Shown here: in pieces, positions 8,029-16,331 of the stretch | How the letters are laid out: every line of letters starts with the position of its first letter | How positions within the stretch are numbered: position 1 is the stretch's first letter | DNA from: Sulfurimonas sp. | Lineage (GTDB): Bacteria > Campylobacterota > Campylobacteria > Campylobacterales > Sulfurimonadaceae | Reading direction: 5' to 3' | Assembly (NCBI GenBank): GCA_027063215.1 | Contig: JAMOSE010000195.1 | Span: 1 to 26,268 of the forward strand | Length of the DNA stretch: 26,268 nucleotides | The notes under the pieces: model-generated | Seen by the model: only the letters and a program-made list of their open reading frames with translations | Told to the model about the DNA's origin: nothing | Databases searched by the model: none | Position numbers and translations under genes: made by a program

Positions 8029-9294
8029 TTAAATTTTACTTTTCTTTGAAATAAGGGCTTTTACAAGAGATGTTTTGATAGAATTATAGGCTTCTTCATT
8101 TTGTTTAATGACCTTTTTTTCTCGTTGAAGTTTTCTGCTAAGTGTATCTAATTCTTTTTGCAGAATCATATATTGTGTTAGACTACTTTTTTTAACAATA
8201 TTTTTAAGTACCTTTTCTCTTTGTTTACGTAATGCATTGCGTTGTTCTTGTTTTCTTAAAATATCCTCTCTTATTATTTTTTTCTTTTCCTCATTTTTTG
8301 TCGTTTCAAGTCTGTTTTTTTGTTTATTTATTTTGCGGGAAAGTTCTTCTATCTGAATTTCAAGATTGATTTTTTTAGCTTTGAGAAGTTCATTGTTTTT
8401 AATAGGAGAAAGACCATTAATATAAAATTTTTGAACCTCTTGTTGTAATGCATTCCGCTCTTTTTTAAGCATAATAATATTTTTCTTTGCTTTTGTATAT
8501 ATTTTTACGATACTTAACATGGATGGAACAGTCCATCTTAAGCCATTTTCTGCTTCTATATGAGGGACTTTATATTTTTCTCCACCAATTACTAATATAT
8601 CTTGTGCATAATAATTTAAAAAATCTAGAATGTGTTGATTTGAGAGTGCAAATTCATCAAGAATAAACTCAGCAAGATATGTAAAGACCTCTTTAAAATG
8701 AATTCTAAAAATATAACCTGCAAAACCAAGAAAAAAACCATCTTCATCATCATATATTTCCATTAATTTTTTAAGAGTTAGATTGTGAATATAGGAAAAA
8801 GCTTTTTTCTCATACTCATCATTGGAAATTTTTTTTTCAATAAAATTTTTTTCGAAAAACTCCTGTGCTATTTCAAAAAAGAAATGTTGGTTTTCTTCTT
8901 CTTCAAAGAATTCTTTATAAAAAGATTCCAGTTCTTCTTCTTTAATACCGTTATATCTATTTTTTACAGTATTTTTTTCTTCTTCAGGAATTTGTTTTTT
9001 GACAGTTTCATCAATTATCTTGATAAATATATGACCATTTTTACTAATGACAACAGAGTTGTTTGTTAATTCAAATGCAGCACGTATATATGCTTTTACA
9101 AGATCTGAAAGAGATTCTTCCTTTAAAGTTTTTTGTTTTTTTATAAAATGAACAATGCGTTTAACAAGAGAACTGTTTATCAATATTTGATTGTTTTTTC
9201 CTTTGTAGTTATAGATAATATCATCTTCATGAGCTTCTAAAAATTCTACAAAATTATCTAAAATATCTTCGTCAATTGTTATTTGTTTATGCAT
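8029..9294 (-). CDS. Unrecognised protein with long C-terminal coiled coil
   Basis: I do not recognise this 421-residue protein. It begins MHKQITIDEDILDNFVEFLE and has no signal peptide. Residues 1-100 are mixed alpha/beta, 118-215 are rich in Glu, Phe and Lys with long helices, and 187-200 is a hydrophobic patch too mixed to be a clear membrane span. From about 262 to 405 the sequence is highly charged with heptad-like spacing, consistent with an extended coiled coil broken near 292-300 (NGLSP). It is a single gene on the minus strand, convergent with the nap operon and divergent from pyrH. It is AT-rich even for this window, with many Lys and Glu codons ending in A. A structural or cytoskeletal-like role is possible but unsupported. 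Confidence 0.78.
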   Translation of the reverse strand: MHKQITIDEDILDNFVEFLEAHEDDIIYNYKGKNNQILINSSLVKRIVHFIKKQKTLKEESLSDLVKAYIRAAFELTNNSVVISKNGHIFIKIIDETVKKQIPEEEKNTVKNRYNGIKEEELESFYKEFFEEEENQHFFFEIAQEFFEKNFIEKKISNDEYEKKAFSYIHNLTLKKLMEIYDDEDGFFLGFAGYIFRIHFKEVFTYLAEFILDEFALSNQHILDFLNYYAQDILVIGGEKYKVPHIEAENGLRWTVPSMLSIVKIYTKAKKNIIMLKKERNALQQEVQKFYINGLSPIKNNELLKAKKINLEIQIEELSRKINKQKNRLETTKNEEKKKIIREDILRKQEQRNALRKQREKVLKNIVKKSSLTQYMILQKELDTLSRKLQREKKVIKQNEEAYNSIKTSLVKALISKKSKI

Positions 9295-9426
9295 AACTTA
9301 TTTTATCAAAATTATGTTAAAAATGTCTTCTTTTTGGATAGGTATTTACAATATGAGTAGTTTGAAGCGTATGCTTAAAATGCTTATGCTTTATAAAAAG
9401 TAAGCAAATTAAAAGCCACTTTTTAG

Positions 9427-9432
9427 TATAAT
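9427..9432 (+). promoter_or_regulatory. -10 box of the pyrH operon
   Basis: A consensus TATAAT lies 29 bases before the pyrH ATG, giving a predicted start near 9439 and a leader of about 22 bases. No convincing -35 box is present, which is normal for Campylobacterota sigma-70 promoters. The upstream 60 bases are AT-rich and carry repeated ATGCTT motifs (see findings). Confidence 0.65.
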
Positions 9433-9460
9433 TCACGGATTTTTATAAAAAGGTGTATGC

Positions 9461-10171
9461 ATGACTAACAAACGTGTTTTAGTGAAGTTTTCGGGTGAAG
9501 CTCTTGCTGGTGAGGCAGGTCATGGAATTGACACACAGATACTAAAGTATATTGCGCAGGAGATTAAGTCTCTTATAAATGCCGGTATTGAAGTTGGTAT
9601 TGTTATTGGTGGTGGAAATATTATCCGTGGAGTTACTGCTGCACAAGATGGAATTATTAAACGTACATCTGGTGATTATATGGGAATGCTGGCGACTGTA
9701 ATTAATGGAGTTGCTATGCAAGAAGCTTGTGAACATGCCGGACTTCAAGTTAGAATGCAGACTGCCATTAAAATGGAACAGATTGCTGAGCCGTATATTA
9801 ACCGTAAAGCGACACGTCATCTTGAAAAAGGTCGTGTTGTTATTTTCGCTGCAGGAACAGGAAATCCATTTTTTACTACAGATACAGCAGCAACACTTCG
9901 TGCAGTTGAAATTGGTGCAGAGGTTATTATAAAAGCTACAAAAGTAGATGGTGTATATGATAAAGATCCTAAAAAGTTCAGTGATGCTGTGAAGCTTGAT
10001 GAACTTACTTATGATCAAGCACTGCAAGATCATATAAAAGTTATGGATGATACATCAATCGCACTTGCAAAAGATAACAGCCTACCAATTATTGTTTGTG
10101 ATATGTCTATTCAAGGAAACTTATTAGATATTTTAAACGGCAATATGAAAAACTGTTCAATAGTTAAATAA
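9461..10171 (+). CDS. pyrH: UMP kinase PyrH
   Basis: PyrH phosphorylates UMP to UDP with ATP, an essential step of pyrimidine synthesis. The 236-residue length is typical of bacterial hexameric UMP kinases. Visible motifs are the N-terminal KFSGEALAG (9-17), the glycine loop IGGGNIIRG (49-57), SGDYMGMLATVINGVA, and FFTTDTAATLRAVEIGA near 137-153, which belong to the amino acid kinase fold. AAGG at 9450-9453 precedes the ATG. It is the first gene of the pyrH-rpoZ-spoT-tyrS group, an order I recall from C. jejuni. Confidence 0.97.
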   Translation: MTNKRVLVKFSGEALAGEAGHGIDTQILKYIAQEIKSLINAGIEVGIVIGGGNIIRGVTAAQDGIIKRTSGDYMGMLATVINGVAMQEACEHAGLQVRMQTAIKMEQIAEPYINRKATRHLEKGRVVIFAAGTGNPFFTTDTAATLRAVEIGAEVIIKATKVDGVYDKDPKKFSDAVKLDELTYDQALQDHIKVMDDTSIALAKDNSLPIIVCDMSIQGNLLDILNGNMKNCSIVK

Positions 10172-10181
10172 AGGAAAGTAA

Positions 10182-10406
10182 ATGAAAGTTGAAGAATTAA
10201 CAGCAAAAGTTTTAGAAGAGAATCCACAAATGGATCGTTATCAGTTGGCAATCGCTGTTTCAAAAAGAACAGATGAGTTGGAAAATGGTGCATCAAGTAA
10301 ATTAAGTGTAAATACAAACCATATAAAATCAGCAGATTTAGCACTTATGGAAATTGCAGAAGGCCTTATCGTTGTTAAGGGCTTTGTGGCTAAAAAAGAG
10401 AAGTAA
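10182..10406 (+). CDS. rpoZ: RNA polymerase omega subunit RpoZ
   Basis: The omega subunit helps assemble RNA polymerase and, in many bacteria, forms part of a ppGpp-binding site. The 74-residue product has the family core MDRYQLAIAVSKRTDEL (17-33) and the conserved alanine-rich helix KSADLALMEIAEGLI. The ribosome site AAAGGAAAG lies just before the ATG and the gap from pyrH is 10 bases. It is followed at once by spoT, so the ppGpp enzyme and a polymerase subunit implicated in ppGpp response are co-expressed. This coupling is common in bacteria. Confidence 0.93.
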   Translation: MKVEELTAKVLEENPQMDRYQLAIAVSKRTDELENGASSKLSVNTNHIKSADLALMEIAEGLIVVKGFVAKKEK

Positions 10407-10410
10407 TCTC

Positions 10411-12564
10411 TTGGGCTTGAATCAACTCAATATTGAAAAGATAAAACATCTTCGTGATGTTGATTCAGCATCTTCTTATCTTTTCTCGCAAATTCCCCCT
10501 ACACAACAACTCCAAGAAGCGCTTATTTTTTCTATAGAAGCTCACAAAGAGCAGTTTCGAAAAAGTGGTGAACCTTATATTATTCATCCTATTTTAGTTG
10601 CTTCTATTGTTGCTACACTTACAAATGATGAGTCAATGGCAATAGCTGCACTTTTACATGATGTTGTAGAAGATACAGAGATTACTATAGAAGAGATTGA
10701 AGAGAAATTTGGTCACGATGTTTCGCATCTGGTTTCAGGAATGACAAAAATAGATGTTATCCGAGACAGTGAGCTTGTTCCTTCAAATTCAGATGAAAAA
10801 CTTGTTGTTTCGGCACTCTCTTTTAGAAAGATGCTGCTTGCTAGTATTGAAGATGTTAGAGTTTTAGTTGTAAAACTGTGTGATCGATTGCATAATATGC
10901 TTACCCTTGATGCACTTCCTCCACATAAACAAAGACGTATTGCAGAAGAGACTTTGGTTGTATATGCTCCTATTGCTCATAGACTGGGCATTAGTTTTTT
11001 GAAAAATCTCTTAGAAGATTTGAGTTTTGGATATCTTTTTCCCCAAGAAAAACATCATATAGATAATTATCTTGACACAAACTATCATGCAATGGAGATG
11101 AAATTGAGTGAGTTTAAAGACTCTATTTCAAAAACACTTATTAAAAATGGTTTTTGTGAAGATGATTTTGAAATTCTTTCTCGAATAAAACATCGTTACT
11201 CGATTTATTTAAAAATGCAGAGAAAAGGTGTCAGTATTGATGAGGTACTTGATCTTCTGGCAGTTCGTATTCTTACTAAAGAGCCTATTAAATGTTATGA
11301 TGCTCTTGGTGTAGTACATTTGAATTTTCGTCCTTTAGCTTCACGTTTTAAAGATTATATCGCAGTTGCAAAAGATAATGGATACCAGACGATTCATACC
11401 ACTGTATTTCATAAAAGTGCTATTTATGAGGTGCAAATTCGAACATATGAGATGCATAAAACTGCAGAACTTGGGGTTGCAGCGCATTGGAAATACAAGA
11501 GTGGTGGTAATAATATTAAGCTGGATTGGTTGGATAATTTACAGTATCAAAATGAATCTGTAGAAGATTTTTATGCTTTGATTAAAAATGATCTTTACTC
11601 TGAAGATATTTCAGTATTTTCTCCCAAAGGAGATGCTTTTACACTGCCTCGCGGTGCAGTTGCCCTTGATTTTGCATATGCAGTACACAGTGAAGTAGGC
11701 AATAAAGCAACAGCAGCACTTATCAATAAAACAAAATCCTCTCTCTTAACAGAGTTAAATAATGGAGATATTGTTAAAATTATTGCTGGTGATGAGGTTC
11801 AAACACGTTGTTCATGGATCGATGCTGTAAAAACTTCAAAAGCTAAAACAAATATGAAGCTTAATTGTAATGCTCGTCTTCGAGAGATTAATGCAAAGGC
11901 TGCAATCAACATCGTAGCAACTGCTATGAGTTTAAGTCATTCACGGGTAGCTGAATGGTTTAAAAAATGTCATTGTGACTCTTTGGCAACACTGCCTAAT
12001 GATATCGAGTATTTTAAAAATATTATTCATAAATATCTAAGTGAGATTAGTAAAAACAGTCGTTTTAAAGCATTTATATCTCATCATAGATTTAAACTCA
12101 AACGTCAAGAATTCTCAGGACTTGTTGTATATGCTACAAGTAATGTCAGTGATGTCGTTTTTGACTACTGCTGTCATCCAAAACCGGGCGATGAAGTGAT
12201 GGCATTTTTGGAAAAAGGCAAAGCGCATGTACATCATAAAATGTGCTCCAATGCAGCTAAAAAGCTTGAAGCAAATGAGCCTATGGTTTTTGTAAAATGG
12301 GCACAGGAAAATCTCTATAGATATAAGCTTATAGCTTCACTGCATAATGAAAAAGGAGCTTTAGCAGAGTTCTTAACATATTTGGTGAAATTAGATATTG
12401 ATATATTATCGATAGAACTTGGAAAAGAGCATTCTGATTATATTCAATACTGTGAGCTTATTTTTGCTACAAAAGAAGCTGATATTAACAGACTTCGTGT
12501 TAAAATAGAGTCTAAAATTAAAGTCATCCATTTGGTACGAACAGATGATGCATATAAAAACTAA
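10411..12564 (+). CDS. spoT: Bifunctional (p)ppGpp synthetase/hydrolase SpoT (RSH family)
   Basis: This enzyme makes and degrades (p)ppGpp, the stringent-response signal. An upstream ATG at 10354 is possible but lies 53 bases inside rpoZ. I chose TTG at 10411 (TTG at 10417 is equally open) because GAGAAG at 10397-10402 is well spaced and the gene then begins 4 bases after rpoZ. That gives 717 residues, close to Campylobacterota SpoT. Domains in order are an HD hydrolase with ALLHDVVEDTE (H83-D84), a RelA/SpoT synthetase with KDYIAVAKDNGYQTIHTTVF, a TGS domain (ISVFSPKGDAFTLPRGA), and a C-terminal zinc-finger-like CCHPKPGDE region followed by an ACT domain. Intact HD and synthetase motifs suggest both activities. 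No separate RelA is seen in this window. Confidence 0.95.
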   Translation: MGLNQLNIEKIKHLRDVDSASSYLFSQIPPTQQLQEALIFSIEAHKEQFRKSGEPYIIHPILVASIVATLTNDESMAIAALLHDVVEDTEITIEEIEEKFGHDVSHLVSGMTKIDVIRDSELVPSNSDEKLVVSALSFRKMLLASIEDVRVLVVKLCDRLHNMLTLDALPPHKQRRIAEETLVVYAPIAHRLGISFLKNLLEDLSFGYLFPQEKHHIDNYLDTNYHAMEMKLSEFKDSISKTLIKNGFCEDDFEILSRIKHRYSIYLKMQRKGVSIDEVLDLLAVRILTKEPIKCYDALGVVHLNFRPLASRFKDYIAVAKDNGYQTIHTTVFHKSAIYEVQIRTYEMHKTAELGVAAHWKYKSGGNNIKLDWLDNLQYQNESVEDFYALIKNDLYSEDISVFSPKGDAFTLPRGAVALDFAYAVHSEVGNKATAALINKTKSSLLTELNNGDIVKIIAGDEVQTRCSWIDAVKTSKAKTNMKLNCNARLREINAKAAINIVATAMSLSHSRVAEWFKKCHCDSLATLPNDIEYFKNIIHKYLSEISKNSRFKAFISHHRFKLKRQEFSGLVVYATSNVSDVVFDYCCHPKPGDEVMAFLEKGKAHVHHKMCSNAAKKLEANEPMVFVKWAQENLYRYKLIASLHNEKGALAEFLTYLVKLDIDILSIELGKEHSDYIQYCELIFATKEADINRLRVKIESKIKVIHLVRTDDAYKN

Positions 12565-12586
12565 ACAATTTTAAAAGAGAGAGTAG

Positions 12587-13795
12587 ATGATAGAAGAGGC
12601 TTTAAAAGAGATAAATAGAGGTTGTGCTGAGATCATAGACAACGAAAGAGTTGAAAAACTTTTAAAAGCTTATTATGATGAAGGTCAAACATATGCTGTA
12701 AAAGCTGGTTTTGATCCAACAGCACCGGATCTGCATTTGGGACATACGGTACTTTTACAAAAATTGGCGACCTTTCAAAAGTATGGTGGACGTGTACAGT
12801 TTTTAATTGGTAGTTTTACTGCAATGATTGGAGATCCAACAGGTAAAAGTGCTACACGAAAAGTCCTTACGAAAGATGAGATAGTAAAAAACATCGAGTC
12901 TTATACAACACAAGCATTTAAAATTCTAGATAAAGAAAAAACGGATATTGTTTATAATAATGAGTGGCTTGATGCTTTAGGTGCAGCAGGAATGTTAGAG
13001 TTAGCTTCTAACCTTACAGTAGCACGTATGCTTGAGCGTGATGACTTTTCAAAACGTTATGCATCAAACACACCTATTGCTGTCAGTGAATTTATGTACC
13101 CGCTTTTACAAGGGTATGACAGTGTGTATTTGAAGTCTGATATTGAGATTGGAGGGACGGATCAAAAGTTCAATCTTTTAATGGGGCGTCAACTGCAAAA
13201 AGCTTATGGTATTAAAAAACAACAGGCAGTTCTTATGATGCCTATTTTAGAAGGACTTGACGGAGTCCAGAAGATGAGTAAGTCTTTAGGTAATTATATT
13301 GGTGTTTCAGATGAGCCAAATGATATGTTTGGAAAGGTGTTGAGTATCTCTGATGATTTGATGTGGCGTTATTATGAACTGCTTAGTACAAAATCATTAG
13401 ATGAGATAGCTATGCTTAGATCAGGAGTTGAAGATGGAACGCTTCATCCTAAAAAAGTTAAAGAAGAGTTGGCATTGGAGATTACTGCACGTTTTCACAA
13501 TGAAGATGCAGCACAGGCAGCAAAAGCAGAGTTTGAAAAAGTACATGCTAAATCTCAAATTCCTACTGATATAGAAGCGTTTGAGATTCCTTCTGAAGAT
13601 GGATCACTATGGATAGCAAAAGCACTTGTAGATTGTAAATTGGAACCATCAACATCACAGGCTAGACGTGATATTAAGCAAGGTGGTGTTAAAATAAATC
13701 AGGAAAAAATTTCAGATATGCAATTGCAACTCACTCCTGGTGAGTATCTCTTGCAGGTCGGAAAAAGAAAATTTGCAAAATTAAAGGTAAGTTAA
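12587..13795 (+). CDS. tyrS: Tyrosyl-tRNA synthetase TyrS
   Basis: TyrS charges tRNA-Tyr with tyrosine. The 402-residue protein has the class I signatures HLGH (50-53), within DPTAPDLHLGH, and KMSKS (229-233). A C-terminal S4 RNA-binding domain spans roughly 335-400, including STSQARRDIKQGGVKIN. AGAGAGAG before the ATG serves as ribosome site. The gap from spoT is 22 bases, and the stop codon shares a base with the ATG of the next gene, so the two are probably translated together. Length and motif types match the bacterial TyrRS group with KMSKS rather than KFGKT. Confidence 0.97.
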   Translation: MIEEALKEINRGCAEIIDNERVEKLLKAYYDEGQTYAVKAGFDPTAPDLHLGHTVLLQKLATFQKYGGRVQFLIGSFTAMIGDPTGKSATRKVLTKDEIVKNIESYTTQAFKILDKEKTDIVYNNEWLDALGAAGMLELASNLTVARMLERDDFSKRYASNTPIAVSEFMYPLLQGYDSVYLKSDIEIGGTDQKFNLLMGRQLQKAYGIKKQQAVLMMPILEGLDGVQKMSKSLGNYIGVSDEPNDMFGKVLSISDDLMWRYYELLSTKSLDEIAMLRSGVEDGTLHPKKVKEELALEITARFHNEDAAQAAKAEFEKVHAKSQIPTDIEAFEIPSEDGSLWIAKALVDCKLEPSTSQARRDIKQGGVKINQEKISDMQLQLTPGEYLLQVGKRKFAKLKVS

Positions 13796-14886
13796 TGAGT
13801 TTTAAGTCTTTAAAAATTGGAAAATATGAAATAGAGAAGCCTATAGTACAAGGCGGTATGGGTTTAGGTATCAGTTGGGATCAGCTTGCAGGTACAGTAT
13901 CAGCAGAAGGTGGACTCGGTGTTGTTTCTTCTGTGGGTACAGGGTATTATAAAAATAGAGCATATTCTCAAAAACTTGTGGCAAATCGTCCTTTAAGTGA
14001 AGTAAACTTTTATTCACAAGAGGGGTTTAAAGCAATTATTGAAAATGCTAGAAAAATCTGTGGTGACAAGCCGCTTGCTGCAAATATTTTATATGCGATT
14101 AATGATTATGGGCGTGTTGTCCGTGATGCCTGTGAATCTGGTATTGATATTATCATTACGGGGGCTGGTCTGCCTACTAATATGCCTGAGTTTACTGAGG
14201 GTTATCCGGATGTTGCTCTTGTTCCTATTGTCTCTTCTGCAAAAGCACTTAAAATTATTTGTAAGCGTTGGAAAAAACGTTATGATCGTATTCCAGATGC
14301 TGTTGTTGTTGAAGGTCCAAAATCTGGTGGCCACCAAGGTTTTACCTATGAACAGTGTAAACTTCCTGAAAATCAGCTAGAAAATATTGTCGGACCAGTG
14401 GTTGAAGAGGCTGCGCAATGGGGTGATATTCCAGTCATTGCAGCGGGTGGTGTCTGGGATAAAAATGATATCGAAGATATGCTCAGTCGCGGTGCTCGTG
14501 GTGTTCAGATGGGTACACGTTTTATCGGTACCTATGAGTGTGATGCCCATGCAAACTTTAAAAAAGTTCTGCTTGATGCCAAAGAAGAAGATATCGTTCT
14601 TATGAGCTCTCCTGTTGGGTATCCGGCTCAAGGTGTTGTAACAAACCTTACTCATCTTGTAGAGAAACGTGAAGGGCCGGCTATTAAGTGTATCTCTAAC
14701 TGTGTTGCACCATGTAATCGTGGTGAAGAGGCTAAAGAGGTAGGGTTTTGTATAGCAGACAGACTCTCTGATGCTTATGAAGGGAACACGGAAACAGGAC
14801 TTTTCTTTTCTGGAACAAACGGATATAAACTCGATAAAATTATTTCAGTCAAAGAGTTAATGCAAAAACTTACAGAAGGTGAATAG
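13795..14886 (+). CDS. Nitronate monooxygenase / FabK-like FMN oxidoreductase
   Basis: This 363-residue TIM-barrel flavoprotein belongs to the nitronate monooxygenase (2-nitropropane dioxygenase) and enoyl-ACP reductase II superfamily. FMN-binding features are PIVQGGMGLGIS (16-27), GPKSGGHQGF (174-183, H180 being the usual catalytic His), IAAGGVWDKNDI (215-226) and GARGVQMGTRFIG (233-245). Four cysteines near the C-terminus, C299, C303, C307 and C319, form a compact group. It starts on the last base of the tyrS stop (TAATG). The orthologue in C. jejuni is, as I recall, in the same place and annotated as a dioxygenase. Whether it oxidises nitronates or acts in lipid synthesis cannot be decided from sequence. 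Confidence 0.88.
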   Translation: MSFKSLKIGKYEIEKPIVQGGMGLGISWDQLAGTVSAEGGLGVVSSVGTGYYKNRAYSQKLVANRPLSEVNFYSQEGFKAIIENARKICGDKPLAANILYAINDYGRVVRDACESGIDIIITGAGLPTNMPEFTEGYPDVALVPIVSSAKALKIICKRWKKRYDRIPDAVVVEGPKSGGHQGFTYEQCKLPENQLENIVGPVVEEAAQWGDIPVIAAGGVWDKNDIEDMLSRGARGVQMGTRFIGTYECDAHANFKKVLLDAKEEDIVLMSSPVGYPAQGVVTNLTHLVEKREGPAIKCISNCVAPCNRGEEAKEVGFCIADRLSDAYEGNTETGLFFSGTNGYKLDKIISVKELMQKLTEGE

Positions 14887-14893
14887 ATAGCAG

Positions 14894-16285
14894 ATGCTTC
14901 GTTCCCTTTTTTTACTTTTCATATTCTTTATCTCACTGTATGCACAAAGCAGCAGTGAGCTTTTAAAGCGTGCTAACAAGTATGCAAAATCTTCAAGCAA
15001 AACATCACAGTTTCGTGCTTACAATGATTATAAAAATCTCTATCTGCAGGCATTAATGAATGAAAATAGTAAGTTAAAACGATCTGCTTTACAGGGGATT
15101 GTTAAGACTGGTAGCAGACTTCATATTGATGTCTCTCGTTATTCAAAAGAACTTGTAAGTATGCGCTCATCAAAAAAGCATCACAAAAAAAAGAAAAAAA
15201 TAAAGAAAAAAACAAAGAAAAAGATTAAAGTTCAGTCATCTCATAAATTAAAATCTGTTTTCTGGCAGGATAATCGACTTCTTTTGAAGTTTGATAAAAA
15301 ACTTACATCAAATCAAATTAACTATTTTACGCTTTATGATAAAAAAACAAAAAAGTATAAATATGTTTTTGATATTCATGCTATGTTGAATAAATCATAT
15401 ACTTTGAGAAAAAGTGGTATAGATAAAATTAAGTTGGCACAATATAATCCGACTACATTACGTTTAGTTATTGAAAATAGATCAAAATTAGTGGTACGAT
15501 TTACCAAAAAGAGTAACAAACTCTCGATTGCTATCAATAAAAAGAGTGCACACATTCAAAAAAGATCAACAAAAACCAGAAAAAAAGTATCCGCATCATT
15601 GTATAAAAAGAACAAAGTTATTGTCATTGACGCTGGACATGGAGGAAAAGATCCTGGAGCAATAGGATATAGAAGATATCGAGAAAAAATAGTAACGCTA
15701 CAAATAGCCAAAGCGTTGAAAAAGATACTTAAAGCAAGAGGTTATAGAGTGTATATGACACGAGAAAGGGATCGTTTTATAAAACTGCGCCATAGAACAA
15801 AATATGCCAATGATAAAAGAGCAGATATTTTTATAAGTATTCATGCCAATGCTGTTGGTAAACAATCTGCTAAAAATGTGCATGGTATAGAGTGCTATTT
15901 TCTCTCTCCATCTCGTTCTCATAGAGCTAAAAAAGTTGCAGCCATGGAAAATTCAGCGGATTTAGAAGATATGAACTTTTATGGTAAACAGTGTTTTTTA
16001 AATACAATAAATTCTCATAATATTATTGCAGCAAATAAACTTGCAATAGATCTGCAACGTGGAGCTTTAGCCTCTTTGCAAAAGAAGTATAGTAATGTAA
16101 AAGATGCGGGTGTCAGAGAGGGTCCATTTTGGGTTCTCGTTGGTGCGCAAATGCCGGCTGTTTTAGTTGAAGTGGGTTTTATTACCCATCCTATGGAAGC
16201 AAAAAGGCTAGTTGACAGAAAATATCAAAAGAGTATGGCAGAGGGGCTTGCCAATGGTATTGAACGTTATTTTATAAATAAGTAG
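14894..16285 (+). CDS. N-acetylmuramoyl-L-alanine amidase (AMIN + Amidase_3)
   Basis: This enzyme cleaves the bond between N-acetylmuramic acid and the stem peptide in peptidoglycan, usually for cell separation. The 463-residue protein has a signal peptide (1-17, ending SLYA), a linker with a very basic Lys/His run (94-113), an AMIN-like beta domain (about 118-215), and a zinc amidase domain (241-463). Zinc ligands fit H249 in DAGHGG, E264 and H317 in SIHANA, and the catalytic Glu is E426 in VLVEVGFITHP. The segment around 328-380 between H317 and the last helix may be the regulatory helix of AmiC-type enzymes. It follows the flavoprotein gene by 7 bases and ends the operon. AmiC/AmiA is the C. 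jejuni counterpart. Confidence 0.94.
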   Translation: MLRSLFLLFIFFISLYAQSSSELLKRANKYAKSSSKTSQFRAYNDYKNLYLQALMNENSKLKRSALQGIVKTGSRLHIDVSRYSKELVSMRSSKKHHKKKKKIKKKTKKKIKVQSSHKLKSVFWQDNRLLLKFDKKLTSNQINYFTLYDKKTKKYKYVFDIHAMLNKSYTLRKSGIDKIKLAQYNPTTLRLVIENRSKLVVRFTKKSNKLSIAINKKSAHIQKRSTKTRKKVSASLYKKNKVIVIDAGHGGKDPGAIGYRRYREKIVTLQIAKALKKILKARGYRVYMTRERDRFIKLRHRTKYANDKRADIFISIHANAVGKQSAKNVHGIECYFLSPSRSHRAKKVAAMENSADLEDMNFYGKQCFLNTINSHNIIAANKLAIDLQRGALASLQKKYSNVKDAGVREGPFWVLVGAQMPAVLVEVGFITHPMEAKRLVDRKYQKSMAEGLANGIERYFINK

Positions 16286-16297
16286 TAGGCAATAAAT

Positions 16298-16331
16298 AAG
16301 AGGAGTAGCTTTATTGCTCCTCTTCTTTTTT
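16298..16331 (+). terminator. Terminator between convergent amidase and DHH genes
   Basis: AAGAGGAG (16298-16305) pairs with CTCCTCTT (16317-16324), an 8-bp stem, and TTTTTT follows at 16326-16331. It is strong in the plus direction, for the pyrH-to-amidase operon. The minus-strand tail is only AT-rich, so termination of the opposite operon is less sure. The stop codon of the convergent DHH gene (16311-16313) lies in the loop, and its last codons form one arm. Confidence 0.8.

Noticed and set aside
8785..9069. Plus-strand open frame very rich in Phe opposite the coiled-coil gene
   Set aside because: Phe runs are the mirror of Lys/Glu codons (AAA/GAA) on the other strand; it has no start context.
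9542..10033. 163-codon minus-strand open frame opposite pyrH
   Set aside because: The translation is rich in Asn, Ser, Ile and Cys, as expected of antisense to an AT-rich gene, and pyrH is certain.
10354..10410. Upstream ATG for spoT inside rpoZ
   Set aside because: It would overlap rpoZ by 53 bases, and the extra residues are not SpoT-like; TTG at 10411 has a spaced GAGAAG site.
13795..14886. Naming the flavoprotein FabK
   Set aside because: FabK and NMO share the fold, and the sequence shows no decisive FabK feature; a general name is safer.
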